Assembly: GCA_002413665.1 (NCBI GenBank)
Contig: DHXK01000115.1
Location: forward strand, 72,771 to 97,598
Length of the DNA stretch: 24,828 bases
Direction of reading: 5' to 3'
From: Legionellales bacterium UBA5158
Lineage (GTDB): Bacteria > Pseudomonadota > Gammaproteobacteria > DSM-16500
Made by a program: the position numbers and the translations under genes. Positions 15,747-23,661 of this stretch are shown here, piece after piece. The stretch's first letter is position 1; every line of letters begins with the position of its first letter. The notes under the pieces were generated by a model. That model had not been told where the DNA came from. It saw only the letters and a program-made list of their open reading frames with translations, and did no database searches.

Positions 15747-16898
15747 ATGAGTGAAACATTTTTACCGTTTGCTAAGCCATCAATAAGTCGTGCAGCCATT
15801 GATGATGTGGTCGCCTGTTTAGAATCAGGTTGGATTACGACGGGTCCTCGCGTAGCTCAATTTACTGACGCTTTACAAGAATACTTAGGCGCACCTTATG
15901 TTTTACCGCTCGCTTCAGCCACTGCCGGTTTGCATCTCACTTTGATAGCAATGGGCATTAAGCCGGGTGATGAAGTCATTACCACACCGATGACCTTTGC
16001 AGCGACGCTCAATACTATAGTATTAGCGGGCGCAAAACCTGTGCTAGTTGACATAGATCCCAACACCTTAAATATGGATCTCAATCAATTAGAAGATGTC
16101 ATCACTGATCAAACTCGTGTCATTATGCCAGTTCATTTTGCAGGTTTACCTGTGGATTTAGACTATCTATATGAAATCGCCGACAGGCATGAGTTACGTG
16201 TAATAGAAGATGCCGCTCATGCTATTGGTACGGAATATAAAGGTCAGCGTATAGGTAAGCGTGGCGACACCCAAGTTTTTAGTTTTCATCCGAATAAAAA
16301 TATGACGACAGGTGAGGGTGGATGTGTTGCAACGCATGATGAAGAATTAGCACGAAAAATTGGGTTGCTCAGATTTCACGGTATAGATAGAGAATCATGG
16401 AATCGTTATGGCAAAAGCGGTAATCAAGATTATGAGATCGTTTTGCCGGGATATAAATATAACATGATGGATATCCAAGCTGCGATTGGCTTGCATCAAT
16501 TAAAAGAGTTAGAGCAATTTTTAGTACGTCGTGAAGAGTTAGCAAATCGGTACCAAGTCGCTTTAATCGATTGCCCTCAGTGGACGCTCCCCAGTCAGCC
16601 TGGCTATGCTCATCGACACGCATGGCATCTTTATACTCCTTTGATAAATGAACACGCTGCTAAAATGAACCGCGATGAATTCATGAATGCGATGAAGGAA
16701 AAAAATATAGGCACCGGTTTACATTATCGTGCCGTGCATCTTTATCCTTATTACCGCGAACGATTTGGTTTTAAAGAAGGTGATTTTCCTCATGCAGAAA
16801 ATGTAGGAAATAGAATTGTCAGTTTGCCTTTATATCCAGCGATGACAGATGCAGATCACGATCGTGTGTTAGATGTCATGTATAATATTTTTAAATAA
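15747..16898 (+). CDS. arnB: DegT/DnrJ/EryC1-family PLP aminotransferase, ArnB-like
   Basis: This 383-residue PLP enzyme is closely similar along its length to E. coli ArnB, which aminates UDP-4-keto-L-arabinose to UDP-4-amino-4-deoxy-L-arabinose with glutamate. Shared landmarks include LESGWITTGPRV (residues 25-36), ASATAGLHLTL (56-66), MPVHFAGLPVD, VIEDAAHAIGT (D155 for the PLP ring), FSFHPNKNMTTGEGG with Schiff-base Lys K184, LPGYKYNMMDIQAAIGL, HAWHLY and KNIGTGLHYRAVH. GGAG lies 11 bases upstream of the ATG. The next gene makes the keto-sugar substrate, which supports the assignment. Other sugar aminotransferases of this superfamily remain possible. Confidence 0.87.
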   Translation: MSETFLPFAKPSISRAAIDDVVACLESGWITTGPRVAQFTDALQEYLGAPYVLPLASATAGLHLTLIAMGIKPGDEVITTPMTFAATLNTIVLAGAKPVLVDIDPNTLNMDLNQLEDVITDQTRVIMPVHFAGLPVDLDYLYEIADRHELRVIEDAAHAIGTEYKGQRIGKRGDTQVFSFHPNKNMTTGEGGCVATHDEELARKIGLLRFHGIDRESWNRYGKSGNQDYEIVLPGYKYNMMDIQAAIGLHQLKELEQFLVRREELANRYQVALIDCPQWTLPSQPGYAHRHAWHLYTPLINEHAAKMNRDEFMNAMKEKNIGTGLHYRAVHLYPYYRERFGFKEGDFPHAENVGNRIVSLPLYPAMTDADHDRVLDVMYNIFK

Positions 16899-16921
16899 TC
16901 TTAGTGAAGAGTTAACATAAA

Positions 16922-17950
16922 ATGAAAGTATTAATTCTAGGTGCAAATGGATTTATCGGTAGTCACTTAAGCGCTGCTCTTTTAGAAAAAACTGATAGTC
17001 AGATTTATGCGATCGACATGGCGCAAGATAAAATTACAGACTGTTTAGAGAGTGATAGATTTCACTTTATCGAAGGCGATATTACAGTTGAAAAACAATG
17101 GATATTAGACCACATAAAAAAATGTGATGTGGTGTTACCTTTAGTTGCAATCGCAACGCCCATGACCTATGTGAAAAATCCATTAAAAGTATTTGAATTA
17201 GATTTCGAAGCGAATTTAGAAATTATTCGTTTATGTGTAGAATATAAAAAACGAATTATTTTTCCGTCCACCTCTGAAGTCTACGGAATGTGTACCGACA
17301 GTGAATTTGACGAAGAAGAAAGTCATTTGGTAACAGGACCTATACATAAAGAACGTTGGATTTATTCTTCCTCAAAACAATTATTAGACCGCGTGATTTA
17401 TGCTTACGGCAAACATAATGATTTAAATTATACTTTGTTTCGTCCTTTTAATTGGTACGGCCCTAAGCTAGATAATATTTTTAATCCCAAGCCGGGTGGA
17501 TCACGCGTGCTAACTCAATTCATTGGAAATATTTTGCGTGGTGAAGATATTACTTTAGTCGATGGAGGAGAGCAGAAGCGTTGCTTTATGCATATTGATG
17601 ATGGTGTGGATGCGCTGTTAAAAATTATTGAAAATAAAAATGATTGTGCTTTACGCCGTATTTTCAATCTAGGCAATCCAGTGGAAAATATTTCTATTCG
17701 TACTCTCGCGCAATTACTGGTGGATCTCATTAAAACGTATCCAGAGTATGCTGCAGCCGCGTCAAAAACAAAGCTCATCAATGTTGATGCGAATGTATAT
17801 TATGGTTCAGGTTATCAAGATGTCATGTTGCGAGTTCCTTCCATTGAACGTGCTGCTAAGTATTTAGAATGGGCACCTAAAGTGAATATGAAAGATGGCT
17901 TGAAAAGCACATTAGATTTTTATTTACAGCCTAAAGAAATGATAACGTAA
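16922..17950 (+). CDS. UDP-glucuronate decarboxylase/UDP-4-keto-pentose synthase (stand-alone ArnA C-terminal-domain homolog)
   Basis: This 342-residue short-chain dehydrogenase/reductase oxidatively decarboxylates UDP-glucuronic acid to UDP-4-keto-pentose. It matches the dehydrogenase half of E. coli ArnA almost throughout: NAD motif GANGFIGSH (G7, G10, G13), KKCDVVLPLVAIATP, NPLKVFELDFEANLEIIRLC, FPSTSEVYGMC with S116-T117-S118-E119, WIYSSSKQLLDRVI with Y148 and K152, LFRPFNWYGP and DGGEQKRCF with R220, equivalent to the ArnA catalytic Arg. The ArnA formyltransferase half is missing. Stand-alone proteins of this kind are known as UDP-4-keto-pentose/UDP-xylose synthases (described in Ralstonia), so UDP-xylose is an alternative product. 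It starts 23 bases after the aminotransferase gene and is likely cotranscribed with it. Confidence 0.9.
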   Translation: MKVLILGANGFIGSHLSAALLEKTDSQIYAIDMAQDKITDCLESDRFHFIEGDITVEKQWILDHIKKCDVVLPLVAIATPMTYVKNPLKVFELDFEANLEIIRLCVEYKKRIIFPSTSEVYGMCTDSEFDEEESHLVTGPIHKERWIYSSSKQLLDRVIYAYGKHNDLNYTLFRPFNWYGPKLDNIFNPKPGGSRVLTQFIGNILRGEDITLVDGGEQKRCFMHIDDGVDALLKIIENKNDCALRRIFNLGNPVENISIRTLAQLLVDLIKTYPEYAAAASKTKLINVDANVYYGSGYQDVMLRVPSIERAAKYLEWAPKVNMKDGLKSTLDFYLQPKEMIT

Positions 17951-18004
17951 TTTACAAATACTAAGTCGCGAACGTTAGCTAGCGATCACTGCAAGGATGC
18001 CCTC

Positions 18005-18583
18005 ATGGCAAAATTATATTTTTACTACTCAGCAATGAATGCAGGAAAAAGCACGATACTGTTACAGTCATCTTATAATTATCAAGAGCGTGGCATGGAT
18101 ACGCTTTTATTTTCGTCTATTGTAGATGATCGTTACGGGACAGGAAAAATTTCTTCACGTATCGGCGTCAGTGCTGAGGCCATTTCCTTTGACAAAGAAT
18201 TCGACTTATTTAATTATACTAAAATTCAAAAAGAAAAAAATCCCAAATTAAAATGCGTGTTGGTAGATGAAGCACAATTTTTAAATAAAAAACAAGTAAT
18301 GCAATTGACCACTATCGTAGATGAGTTAAATCTGCCGGTTTTGGCATATGGATTGCGCAGTGATTTCATGGGCGAGCCATTTGAAGGAAGTATGTATTTG
18401 TTAGTGTTGGCTGATAATATTGTTGAAATTAAAACAATCTGTCATTGTGGTAGGAAGGCAACCATGAATACACGAATAGATGCAGAAGGGCGAGCGGTAA
18501 GCGCTGGTGAGCAGATACAAATTGGTGGTAATGGGAATTACATTGCAACATGTAGAAAACATTTTAAAAATTTAGCAGTCTAG
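18005..18583 (+). CDS. tdk: Thymidine kinase
   Basis: This 192-residue cytosolic salvage enzyme phosphorylates thymidine with ATP. It strongly resembles E. coli Tdk: YFYYSAMNAGKST with the P-loop (residues 7-17), NYQERGMDTLLF, VLVDEAQFL with catalytic E89 (E. coli has DECQF), and LAYGLRSDFMGEPFEGS, the lasso region. The structural zinc ligands are C146, C148, C183 and H186 (ICHCGRKA and TCRKHF). AAGGA lies seven bases before the ATG. The C-terminal tail is shorter than in E. coli (205 residues). It lies 54 bp after the UDP-sugar gene and may share its transcript. Confidence 0.97.
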   Translation: MAKLYFYYSAMNAGKSTILLQSSYNYQERGMDTLLFSSIVDDRYGTGKISSRIGVSAEAISFDKEFDLFNYTKIQKEKNPKLKCVLVDEAQFLNKKQVMQLTTIVDELNLPVLAYGLRSDFMGEPFEGSMYLLVLADNIVEIKTICHCGRKATMNTRIDAEGRAVSAGEQIQIGGNGNYIATCRKHFKNLAV

Positions 18584-18664
18584 ATAGCTCCGTGTTTATT
18601 AACGGCGGAATTTTTGTTGGTGCAGATTCTTAACTAGTATCACAGTAGAGTGGAATCAGTAGAA

Positions 18665-18701
18665 TAACCCCTCCCTTCCCTCGCTGGGAAGAAGAGGGTT
18701 A
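18665..18701. terminator. Imperfect hairpin between convergent tdk and the ankyrin-repeat gene
   Basis: Bases 18665-18680 pair with 18686-18701 around a five-base loop, with a small internal bulge; the arms are TAACCCCTCCCTTCCC and GGGAAGAAGAGGGTTA. Neither strand has a strong T run, so it is at best a weak bidirectional terminator. It could also be a dispersed intergenic repeat. Confidence 0.4.
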
Positions 18702-18737
18702 ACATTTTCTCTATAATCCGGAAGATTAATCAGCTCA

Positions 18738-20408
18738 TTAAGGCACAGGACAAGCACTTTCCTGAACGATCTCGCTAAGTTGTTTTACCGGAGTAGGTGC
18801 GCGATTAAATAATCTTGGGCTATGCTCAGTGTCTGCAACTAATGAAAAAGAAGATTTGGACACGCCAAGTTCAGTCTCGGTATTAGCTTTTTCTTCTTCA
18901 GATTCTGATTTAGATTCTTCTAATGCGGTTGTCGGCTTATTAATGATATTGAATAGGAATTCTTTTTTCTCTAGGCAATTAGTAATATTTTTTATATTTA
19001 CAGTCAATACTTCCGCATAATCATGGGGTCTGTTCTCAATTTGAATTTTTTCTAAAACTGCACTTCCTAATGTAAAAAAGTTTAGACTGTCGTCCACTTC
19101 AAAGAGAGCATTATCCCATTGTTTGTCACTTTCTTCTTCTCCTGCTAACGCAAAAGAATTTTGTCCTGCACATCGATAAGCATTAGCTAGGTCATCTCGT
19201 ATGGTATCTAAATCACTTTGACGTTCTTCAGTCATTAAATCGCGTGGAGTTTTTTCTAATTCAGCGATAGCTGGAATGAAGTAGGTTATGCTTTTTTCGT
19301 AACCTTCTTTATTTGCAGCCAAGTAATTGTTTTTGTCGATTTCTCTTTGACCGCGATAATAATAGATATCACCTAAAGCTTGATTTGCTAATGCAAAATT
19401 ATATCGATAAAGATTTAACTTGTCTGGCTGAAGGTCACCCTCCAAGCTAAGTGCATTTGCAAAATGCTTAATACTTTTTGCAACAATTTCCAAAGCCATT
19501 TCGTTATCTACATTCTGTTTGGCATGATTATAATAAAGAGCACCTACACTGTTATAGCACTCTGCTAGTTTTTCGTTAATAGCTTTGCTCTTAAAAGTTT
19601 CTTTATAATGATTGATTGCTTTTTGGTAGGTGAGTATTTTTGTCTGTAACTGCGAGCCATCTTCATAAGTTTTTGCAAGACATGCATACGCATCGCCGCA
19701 TTGAAGGTAAGTCATTTTATTTGTTGGCTGGAAGACGTTACTTCCAGCAAGCTCGTGCTCTGAAACGAGAGTCTTATTATATTCAATGCTGTTTTCAAAT
19801 GCGCTGATACTTAATTTATATTCTTCCGTTATATTTTTATAATAATTACCTAATAATTTGTAGTATTTTGCTAAGTTATCCCAGTTTTTTGCACGGAGAT
19901 TAATTAACACAAATCGTGTGCCTAGTTTAAGTAGCAACTTAACTAAATCATTGTGGCCAGCTTCTGTTGCGTAAGTAAGGACATTTAATCCATGGTCATT
20001 GATTTCAATGAACCTATTGATATCTTGGGACAATTTCAATTTTATTTCATCTGTTCTACCGGCAGCTGCATCTGCATGTAGATCAGTGGTGCCATCTTTA
20101 TATTCTAACCATAATTGTCTATCAGGATGTGTCGCAAATTTTATGACGTCAGGAGTATTGTGTACTGCAAAATGCATAATATTTAAGGGTTGAGCGCCGG
20201 ATTTTAAATTGATGTTGGGTAATTCAATAAGATATCGTAAGACATCAAGAGAGCCTTTTTCAGCTGCTGCAAAAACAACAGAAAGCTGTTGTAGGGCATC
20301 GAGTGAATTGATATCAGCGTTTTCTTTTTTTAAAAATGCTTGAATATCACAAGAAATATTATCTTTATTAGCAGCTATCTCACAGAGTTGATCCGTACGA
20401 GCTTGCAT
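18738..20408 (-). CDS. Ankyrin-repeat and TPR-like helical-repeat protein, function unknown
   Basis: This 556-residue cytosolic-type protein has no signal peptide or membrane segment. The N-terminal ~170 residues hold ankyrin-like units: LSVVFAAAEKGSLDVLRYLIEL (42-63), TDLHADAAAGRTDEIKLKL (108-126) and HGLNVLTYATEAGHNDLVKLLLKLG (139-163). Residues ~175-470 form helical pairs with TPR character, such as YKLLGNYYKNITEEYKLSISAFENSIEY and YNSVGALYYNHAKQ. The tail is Ser/Glu-rich (ESKSESEEEKANTETE near 498-513) and ends SEIVQESACPVP. Such repeat proteins with disordered tails are common among Dot/Icm effectors of Legionellales. The acidic block is about 45 residues from the end, farther than a canonical E-block, so secretion is speculative. 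AGGGA lies six bases before the ATG. The gene follows the pentapeptide gene by 28 bp. Confidence 0.78.
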   Translation of the reverse strand: MQARTDQLCEIAANKDNISCDIQAFLKKENADINSLDALQQLSVVFAAAEKGSLDVLRYLIELPNINLKSGAQPLNIMHFAVHNTPDVIKFATHPDRQLWLEYKDGTTDLHADAAAGRTDEIKLKLSQDINRFIEINDHGLNVLTYATEAGHNDLVKLLLKLGTRFVLINLRAKNWDNLAKYYKLLGNYYKNITEEYKLSISAFENSIEYNKTLVSEHELAGSNVFQPTNKMTYLQCGDAYACLAKTYEDGSQLQTKILTYQKAINHYKETFKSKAINEKLAECYNSVGALYYNHAKQNVDNEMALEIVAKSIKHFANALSLEGDLQPDKLNLYRYNFALANQALGDIYYYRGQREIDKNNYLAANKEGYEKSITYFIPAIAELEKTPRDLMTEERQSDLDTIRDDLANAYRCAGQNSFALAGEEESDKQWDNALFEVDDSLNFFTLGSAVLEKIQIENRPHDYAEVLTVNIKNITNCLEKKEFLFNIINKPTTALEESKSESEEEKANTETELGVSKSSFSLVADTEHSPRLFNRAPTPVKQLSEIVQESACPVP

Positions 20409-20436
20409 ATCATTTCCCTATGTGATGTGGAGAGAT

Positions 20437-21009
20437 TTAACCTTCACAATTGGCGTGATTATCAATAACCGAAGCATAATTTTTCACATCGGTTGTGATG
20501 GTGTTAATAAAAGTTGCATTAGAAATAATAGCAAATGCAAAATTTGCTTTTGTTAAGTTGGCATTATTTAAATTCGCACAACTTAAATCTGCTTTTGTCA
20601 GATCTGCATTTTCAAGATTAGCGTTTACGAGAGAAGTGGAATATAAACTGGCATTGGTTAAATTAGTCAGTTCAAGATTTGCATTCACTAATATGGCGTG
20701 ATTAAGATTTACATTATTTAATATGGCGAATGTTAATTTAGTATTGGTTAAATTTGCATAACTTAAATCAGCATTTGTTAAATTCATTTTTGATAAATCA
20801 ACACCCGCTAAATTGGAATGAGATAAATTTGCGTGTTGTAAATTAGTTTTTTCATTATTAAATGAGTAAGTGCGTAAATCTGCGTTTGATAAATCTAACC
20901 CCGCGACTTTGCTGGAATTGCTTAATTCAAGGAGTTTAACGAGATCTTTTTGATTAGCTGAGTATGAAATCGTGGTGAGTAAAAAAAATAAAATGAATAT
21001 CCGTATCAT
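20437..21009 (-). CDS. Secreted pentapeptide-repeat protein
   Basis: This 190-residue protein begins with a likely Sec signal peptide, MIRIFILFFLLTTISYSA, with cleavage before NQKD. From about residue 38 to 170 nearly every fifth residue follows A(N/D)LxN logic (AGLDLSNADL, ANLTNTKLTF, ANLENADLTKADLSCANLNNANL), roughly two dozen repeats. That pattern folds as a right-handed quadrilateral beta-helix. The short C-terminus has two Cys-containing stretches in all (SCANL and NHANCEG). Most bacterial pentapeptide proteins are cytoplasmic; a periplasmic or secreted one is less usual. AGGA lies upstream of the ATG with normal spacing. The function is unknown, and nothing shows a Qnr-like gyrase role. 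It is probably cotranscribed with the ankyrin gene. Confidence 0.88.
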   Translation of the reverse strand: MIRIFILFFLLTTISYSANQKDLVKLLELSNSSKVAGLDLSNADLRTYSFNNEKTNLQHANLSHSNLAGVDLSKMNLTNADLSYANLTNTKLTFAILNNVNLNHAILVNANLELTNLTNASLYSTSLVNANLENADLTKADLSCANLNNANLTKANFAFAIISNATFINTITTDVKNYASVIDNHANCEG

Positions 21010-21083
21010 GTTAGTTCCTAAAAATTGCGAAATTTTACGCCTCTACCCTTGCGGGGTAGGCTATGCAATGCATCTTTTTATTT

Positions 21084-21116
21084 GCGTCATCTCCCTTTTT
21101 CAAAGGGAGATGATGC
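21084..21116. repeat. 15-bp-arm hairpin between the pentapeptide gene and murA
   Basis: Bases 21084-21098 and 21102-21116 are complementary at 14 of 15 positions around a three-base loop, with ATCTCCCTTT/AAAGGGAGAT at the core. No T tract follows on the minus strand that would serve murA, so it is not a standard terminator. A smaller hairpin (CTACCC/GGGTAG) lies at 21043-21059. The pair looks like a dispersed intergenic palindrome. Confidence 0.6.
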
Positions 21117-21157
21117 TATCAATAAATCTGTGTTTATCTTATCCTTGCGAAGTATAA

Positions 21158-22429
21158 TTAATTATTTCGACCCGGCATCCGATGTATGCGCGCACCTAAC
21201 TGAGTGAGTTTTTCTTCGATACGTTCATATCCTCTATCAATATGATAAATTCTATCTACACTCGTTTCACCCGCTGCGGCTAATCCAGCTAACACTAAAC
21301 TAGCGGAAGCACGCAAATCTGTCGCCATCGTCGGTGCGCCTTGTAGCTGATCGATGCCGATGCAAATTGCGGTATTACCTTTTAATGAAATTTGCGCGCC
21401 CATGCGTTGTAATTCTTGCACGTGCATAAAACGATTTTCGAAAATAGTTTCTGTCACGATAGAGGTACCTTCAGCAATAGCATTAAGCGCCATCATTTGT
21501 GCTTGCATGTCTGTCGGGAAAGCAGGATAAGGTGCTGTGCTAACATCCACCGCACGTGGTCGATTGTCTTTCATGTCTAATAAAATCCAATCATCGCCAG
21601 TTTCAATATAAGCGCCTGTCTCAGCTAATTTTAGCAAAACAGATTCAACAATATCGGGACGGGTATTTTTTAATTTGATTTTCCCGCGAGTAATGGCGGC
21701 AGCAATTAAATAGGTGCCGGTTTCAATGCGGTCAGGCAGGACTTGATAACTGCCTTCTGCTAATTCTTTTACGCCATCAATCACGATAACGGAAGTTCCT
21801 GCACCTTGAATTTTTGCACCTAAGGTATTTAAGAATTTTGCTAAATCTTCAATTTCAGGCTCGCGTGCTGCGTTATGTATCACGGTTTGTCCGGTAGCAA
21901 GAACAGCAGCCATCATTATATTTTCGGTGCCCGTGACGGTGACTATGTCCATGACGATAGTGGCACCTTTTAGACCGTGTTTTGCGGTGGCTTTGATATA
22001 GCCATTTTCAACTTCAATGCTGGCACCCATGGCGCGCAAGCCTTTAAGATGTTGATCCACAGGACGTGTGCCGATGGCGCAACCACCCGGTAACGATACA
22101 TTCGCTTGACCAAATCGACCTAGCAGTGGGCCTAACACTAAGATAGAAGCGCGCATGGTTTTCACCAATTCATAGGGCGCATCAAAGCAATTGACGTTAC
22201 TCGCATTGACTTCGATGTTGCAACGTTCATCTAGGGTTAAGCTCGTACCCATTTGACCTAACAGACTGATGATAGTCGTTACATCATGTAGATGCGGAAT
22301 ATTCGAAATTCTCACAGGCGCTGAAGTTAAAAGCGTTGCTGCAATAATGGGTAGCGCAGAATTTTTAGCACCGGAGATTCGAACTTCACCCCGTAAAGGT
22401 ACATTGCCGCGTATGATTAATTTATCCAT
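21158..22429 (-). CDS. murA: UDP-N-acetylglucosamine 1-carboxyvinyltransferase MurA
   Basis: MurA transfers enolpyruvate from PEP to UDP-GlcNAc, the first committed step of peptidoglycan synthesis, in the cytosol. The protein is 423 residues (E. coli 419). Active-site features are ISGAKNSALP with K22/N23 and LPGGCAIGTRPVDQHLKGL with C117, equivalent to E. coli Cys115, the fosfomycin target. Presence of Cys rather than Asp predicts fosfomycin-sensitive chemistry. RIETGTYLIAAA and FPTDMQAQMMALN are further family motifs. It starts three bases after the ibaG stop, as part of the conserved ibaG-murA pair, so translation is likely coupled. Confidence 0.98.
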   Translation of the reverse strand: MDKLIIRGNVPLRGEVRISGAKNSALPIIAATLLTSAPVRISNIPHLHDVTTIISLLGQMGTSLTLDERCNIEVNASNVNCFDAPYELVKTMRASILVLGPLLGRFGQANVSLPGGCAIGTRPVDQHLKGLRAMGASIEVENGYIKATAKHGLKGATIVMDIVTVTGTENIMMAAVLATGQTVIHNAAREPEIEDLAKFLNTLGAKIQGAGTSVIVIDGVKELAEGSYQVLPDRIETGTYLIAAAITRGKIKLKNTRPDIVESVLLKLAETGAYIETGDDWILLDMKDNRPRAVDVSTAPYPAFPTDMQAQMMALNAIAEGTSIVTETIFENRFMHVQELQRMGAQISLKGNTAICIGIDQLQGAPTMATDLRASASLVLAGLAAAGETSVDRIYHIDRGYERIEEKLTQLGARIHRMPGRNN

Positions 22430-22432
22430 GGT

Positions 22433-22678
22433 TTACTCTTTATTGTGGAGATGCCATTCATCTGGCGTGAAAGTTTTAATGGAGATAGCGTGTATAGTTC
22501 CATTGGCGATTCGATCCCCCAGTGCAGCATAAACCAACTGCTGTTTTTGAATGCGATTCTTTTCCGCAAACAAGGGGCATATAACAATAGCATTAAAATG
22601 CCTGCCATCACCCTCAACAATTGCTGTGGAATCTTTTAATCCGAGTTCAATAAAGCTTTTAATGTCATCTGGATGCAT
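22433..22678 (-). CDS. ibaG: BolA-family protein IbaG (YrbA)
   Basis: This 81-residue BolA-like protein is thought to work with monothiol glutaredoxin in Fe-S cluster handling. VEGDGRHFNAIVICPLF, RIQKQQLVYAALGDRI and IHAISIKTFTPDEW match E. coli IbaG closely, including H27 and H63, candidate cluster-ligand or glutaredoxin-interface residues. Its place directly upstream of murA repeats the E. coli order. No Shine-Dalgarno sequence is visible before the ATG at 22678; the N-terminal length is normal for the family. Confidence 0.93.
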   Translation of the reverse strand: MHPDDIKSFIELGLKDSTAIVEGDGRHFNAIVICPLFAEKNRIQKQQLVYAALGDRIANGTIHAISIKTFTPDEWHLHNKE

Positions 22679-22706
22679 AATTAATGGTTAACTAAAGTGG
22701 TTTGAA

Positions 22707-22733
22707 ATGGGCATAAGATTAACGTATGCCCAT
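22707..22733 (-). terminator. Possible hairpin terminator after the gene at 22750-23550
   Basis: A 9-bp perfect stem (22707-22715 with 22725-22733, ATGGGCATA/TATGCCCAT) and a nine-base loop lie 17 bases past that gene's stop. Only a short TTTC follows on the minus strand, so termination strength is doubtful. Confidence 0.35.
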
Positions 22734-22749
22734 GTAATTAGTCAATTGA

Positions 22750-23550
22750 TTAGCGAAAGAGGCTAAGTGCAGATTGTGTGTTTGGATCAATGATTGGTTT
22801 TTCACTCTCAAGTTTTTCCAGCAGGCGTTGTGTTAACTTGCATCCAGTGCCTATAGGCATTGCTACTAAGAGTTTAGGGTCATCTAATTTTCCATCTATT
22901 TTGAAATAAGTCTCCAAGAGATTCAGCACTGCATCTTCTAGGCGAGAGTTTAATCTTTGTATTTGGAAAGGGGTTACTGGGTTTTCTATAAACTTCCTTT
23001 CGAATAACCATGTATTTTCGATTAGTTTGCACACTGAAGCATTATACGCTTTAAGATCTTCTTCTTTGGGTGCTAGCCTAAGTTTATGCATATCATCTAG
23101 GACGGTGAGACTGAGCATCAGTTCACTGACTGTGCGAAGAGCTTCTTTATAAACGTCTATGTTTCCTATTAGGCATTCTTGTTTCACTGCTTTCACATGA
23201 CTATTATTTTCTATCTGTTTATCGTTCGCTAAACGCAGAATTAAAGCGTTGGCGATGTTATTTTTATAGCCTAATGCGGTACGTATTTCTGTTAAAGTGC
23301 AGCCCATTTTTGCGGCTTCTTTAACGGAATAATATTGACTGTTGAAAAACATTTCTTCGCTTGTTTCAAGAGAATCATAGCTATCTCTGCGTTGAGAAAT
23401 TTCATGTAATTGTCGATCTTGGGGAGTCTCGACTCTGAGCTCTGGGGTTGGATGAGTCTGAATTTCTTCGTCATCAACTAGATTGCTATAACTATCTTTT
23501 AGTTTTTTGTTCTGAAAAAGTTTATTAATTATTATTCTTGAATTCGACAT
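22750..23550 (-). CDS. Hypothetical protein, family not recognised
   Basis: This 266-residue protein has its start placed at MSNSRIIINK (23550), because GAGGAG lies seven bases upstream. An in-frame ATG at 23595 would add 15 residues without a comparable site. No signal peptide or membrane segment is seen. The first ~75 residues are charged and probably disordered (DDEEIQTHPTPELRVETPQDRQ). Residues ~78-115 (YYSVKEAAKMGCTLTEIRTALGYKNNIANALILRL) look like a compact helical, possibly helix-turn-helix-like segment. The rest is predicted to be helical and ends LEKLESEKPIIDPNTQSALSLFR. Its composition resembles Legionellales-specific proteins, some of which are effectors, but nothing in the sequence settles a function. 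It is transcribed divergently from ampD. Confidence 0.7.
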   Translation of the reverse strand: MSNSRIIINKLFQNKKLKDSYSNLVDDEEIQTHPTPELRVETPQDRQLHEISQRRDSYDSLETSEEMFFNSQYYSVKEAAKMGCTLTEIRTALGYKNNIANALILRLANDKQIENNSHVKAVKQECLIGNIDVYKEALRTVSELMLSLTVLDDMHKLRLAPKEEDLKAYNASVCKLIENTWLFERKFIENPVTPFQIQRLNSRLEDAVLNLLETYFKIDGKLDDPKLLVAMPIGTGCKLTQRLLEKLESEKPIIDPNTQSALSLFR

Positions 23551-23661
23551 ACAGCTGCTCCTCGGTACCCTTAGGAATAGAAATTTTCTATGCATTCCCG
23601 GATTAGTTTGTTTAAATAAGCCTGCATTGTCATATTTTTAACAAATTATGGAAAGCATTTT

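Noticed and set aside
20495..20701. Plus-strand repetitive 68-codon frame rich in KLA/KFA units
   Set aside because: It is the mirror of the pentapeptide repeats on the opposite strand.
20437..21009. Qnr-type quinolone-resistance protein
   Set aside because: Pentapeptide repeats alone do not show gyrase protection, and the protein carries an export signal, which is inconsistent with a cytosolic gyrase target.
22445..22639. Three overlapping small frames on both strands around ibaG
   Set aside because: Only the minus-strand frame 22433-22678 matches a known family (IbaG); the others are shadows.
23551..23595. Upstream ATG adding 15 residues to the unrecognised gene
   Set aside because: No ribosome-binding site precedes it, whereas GAGGAG sits seven bases before the ATG at 23550.
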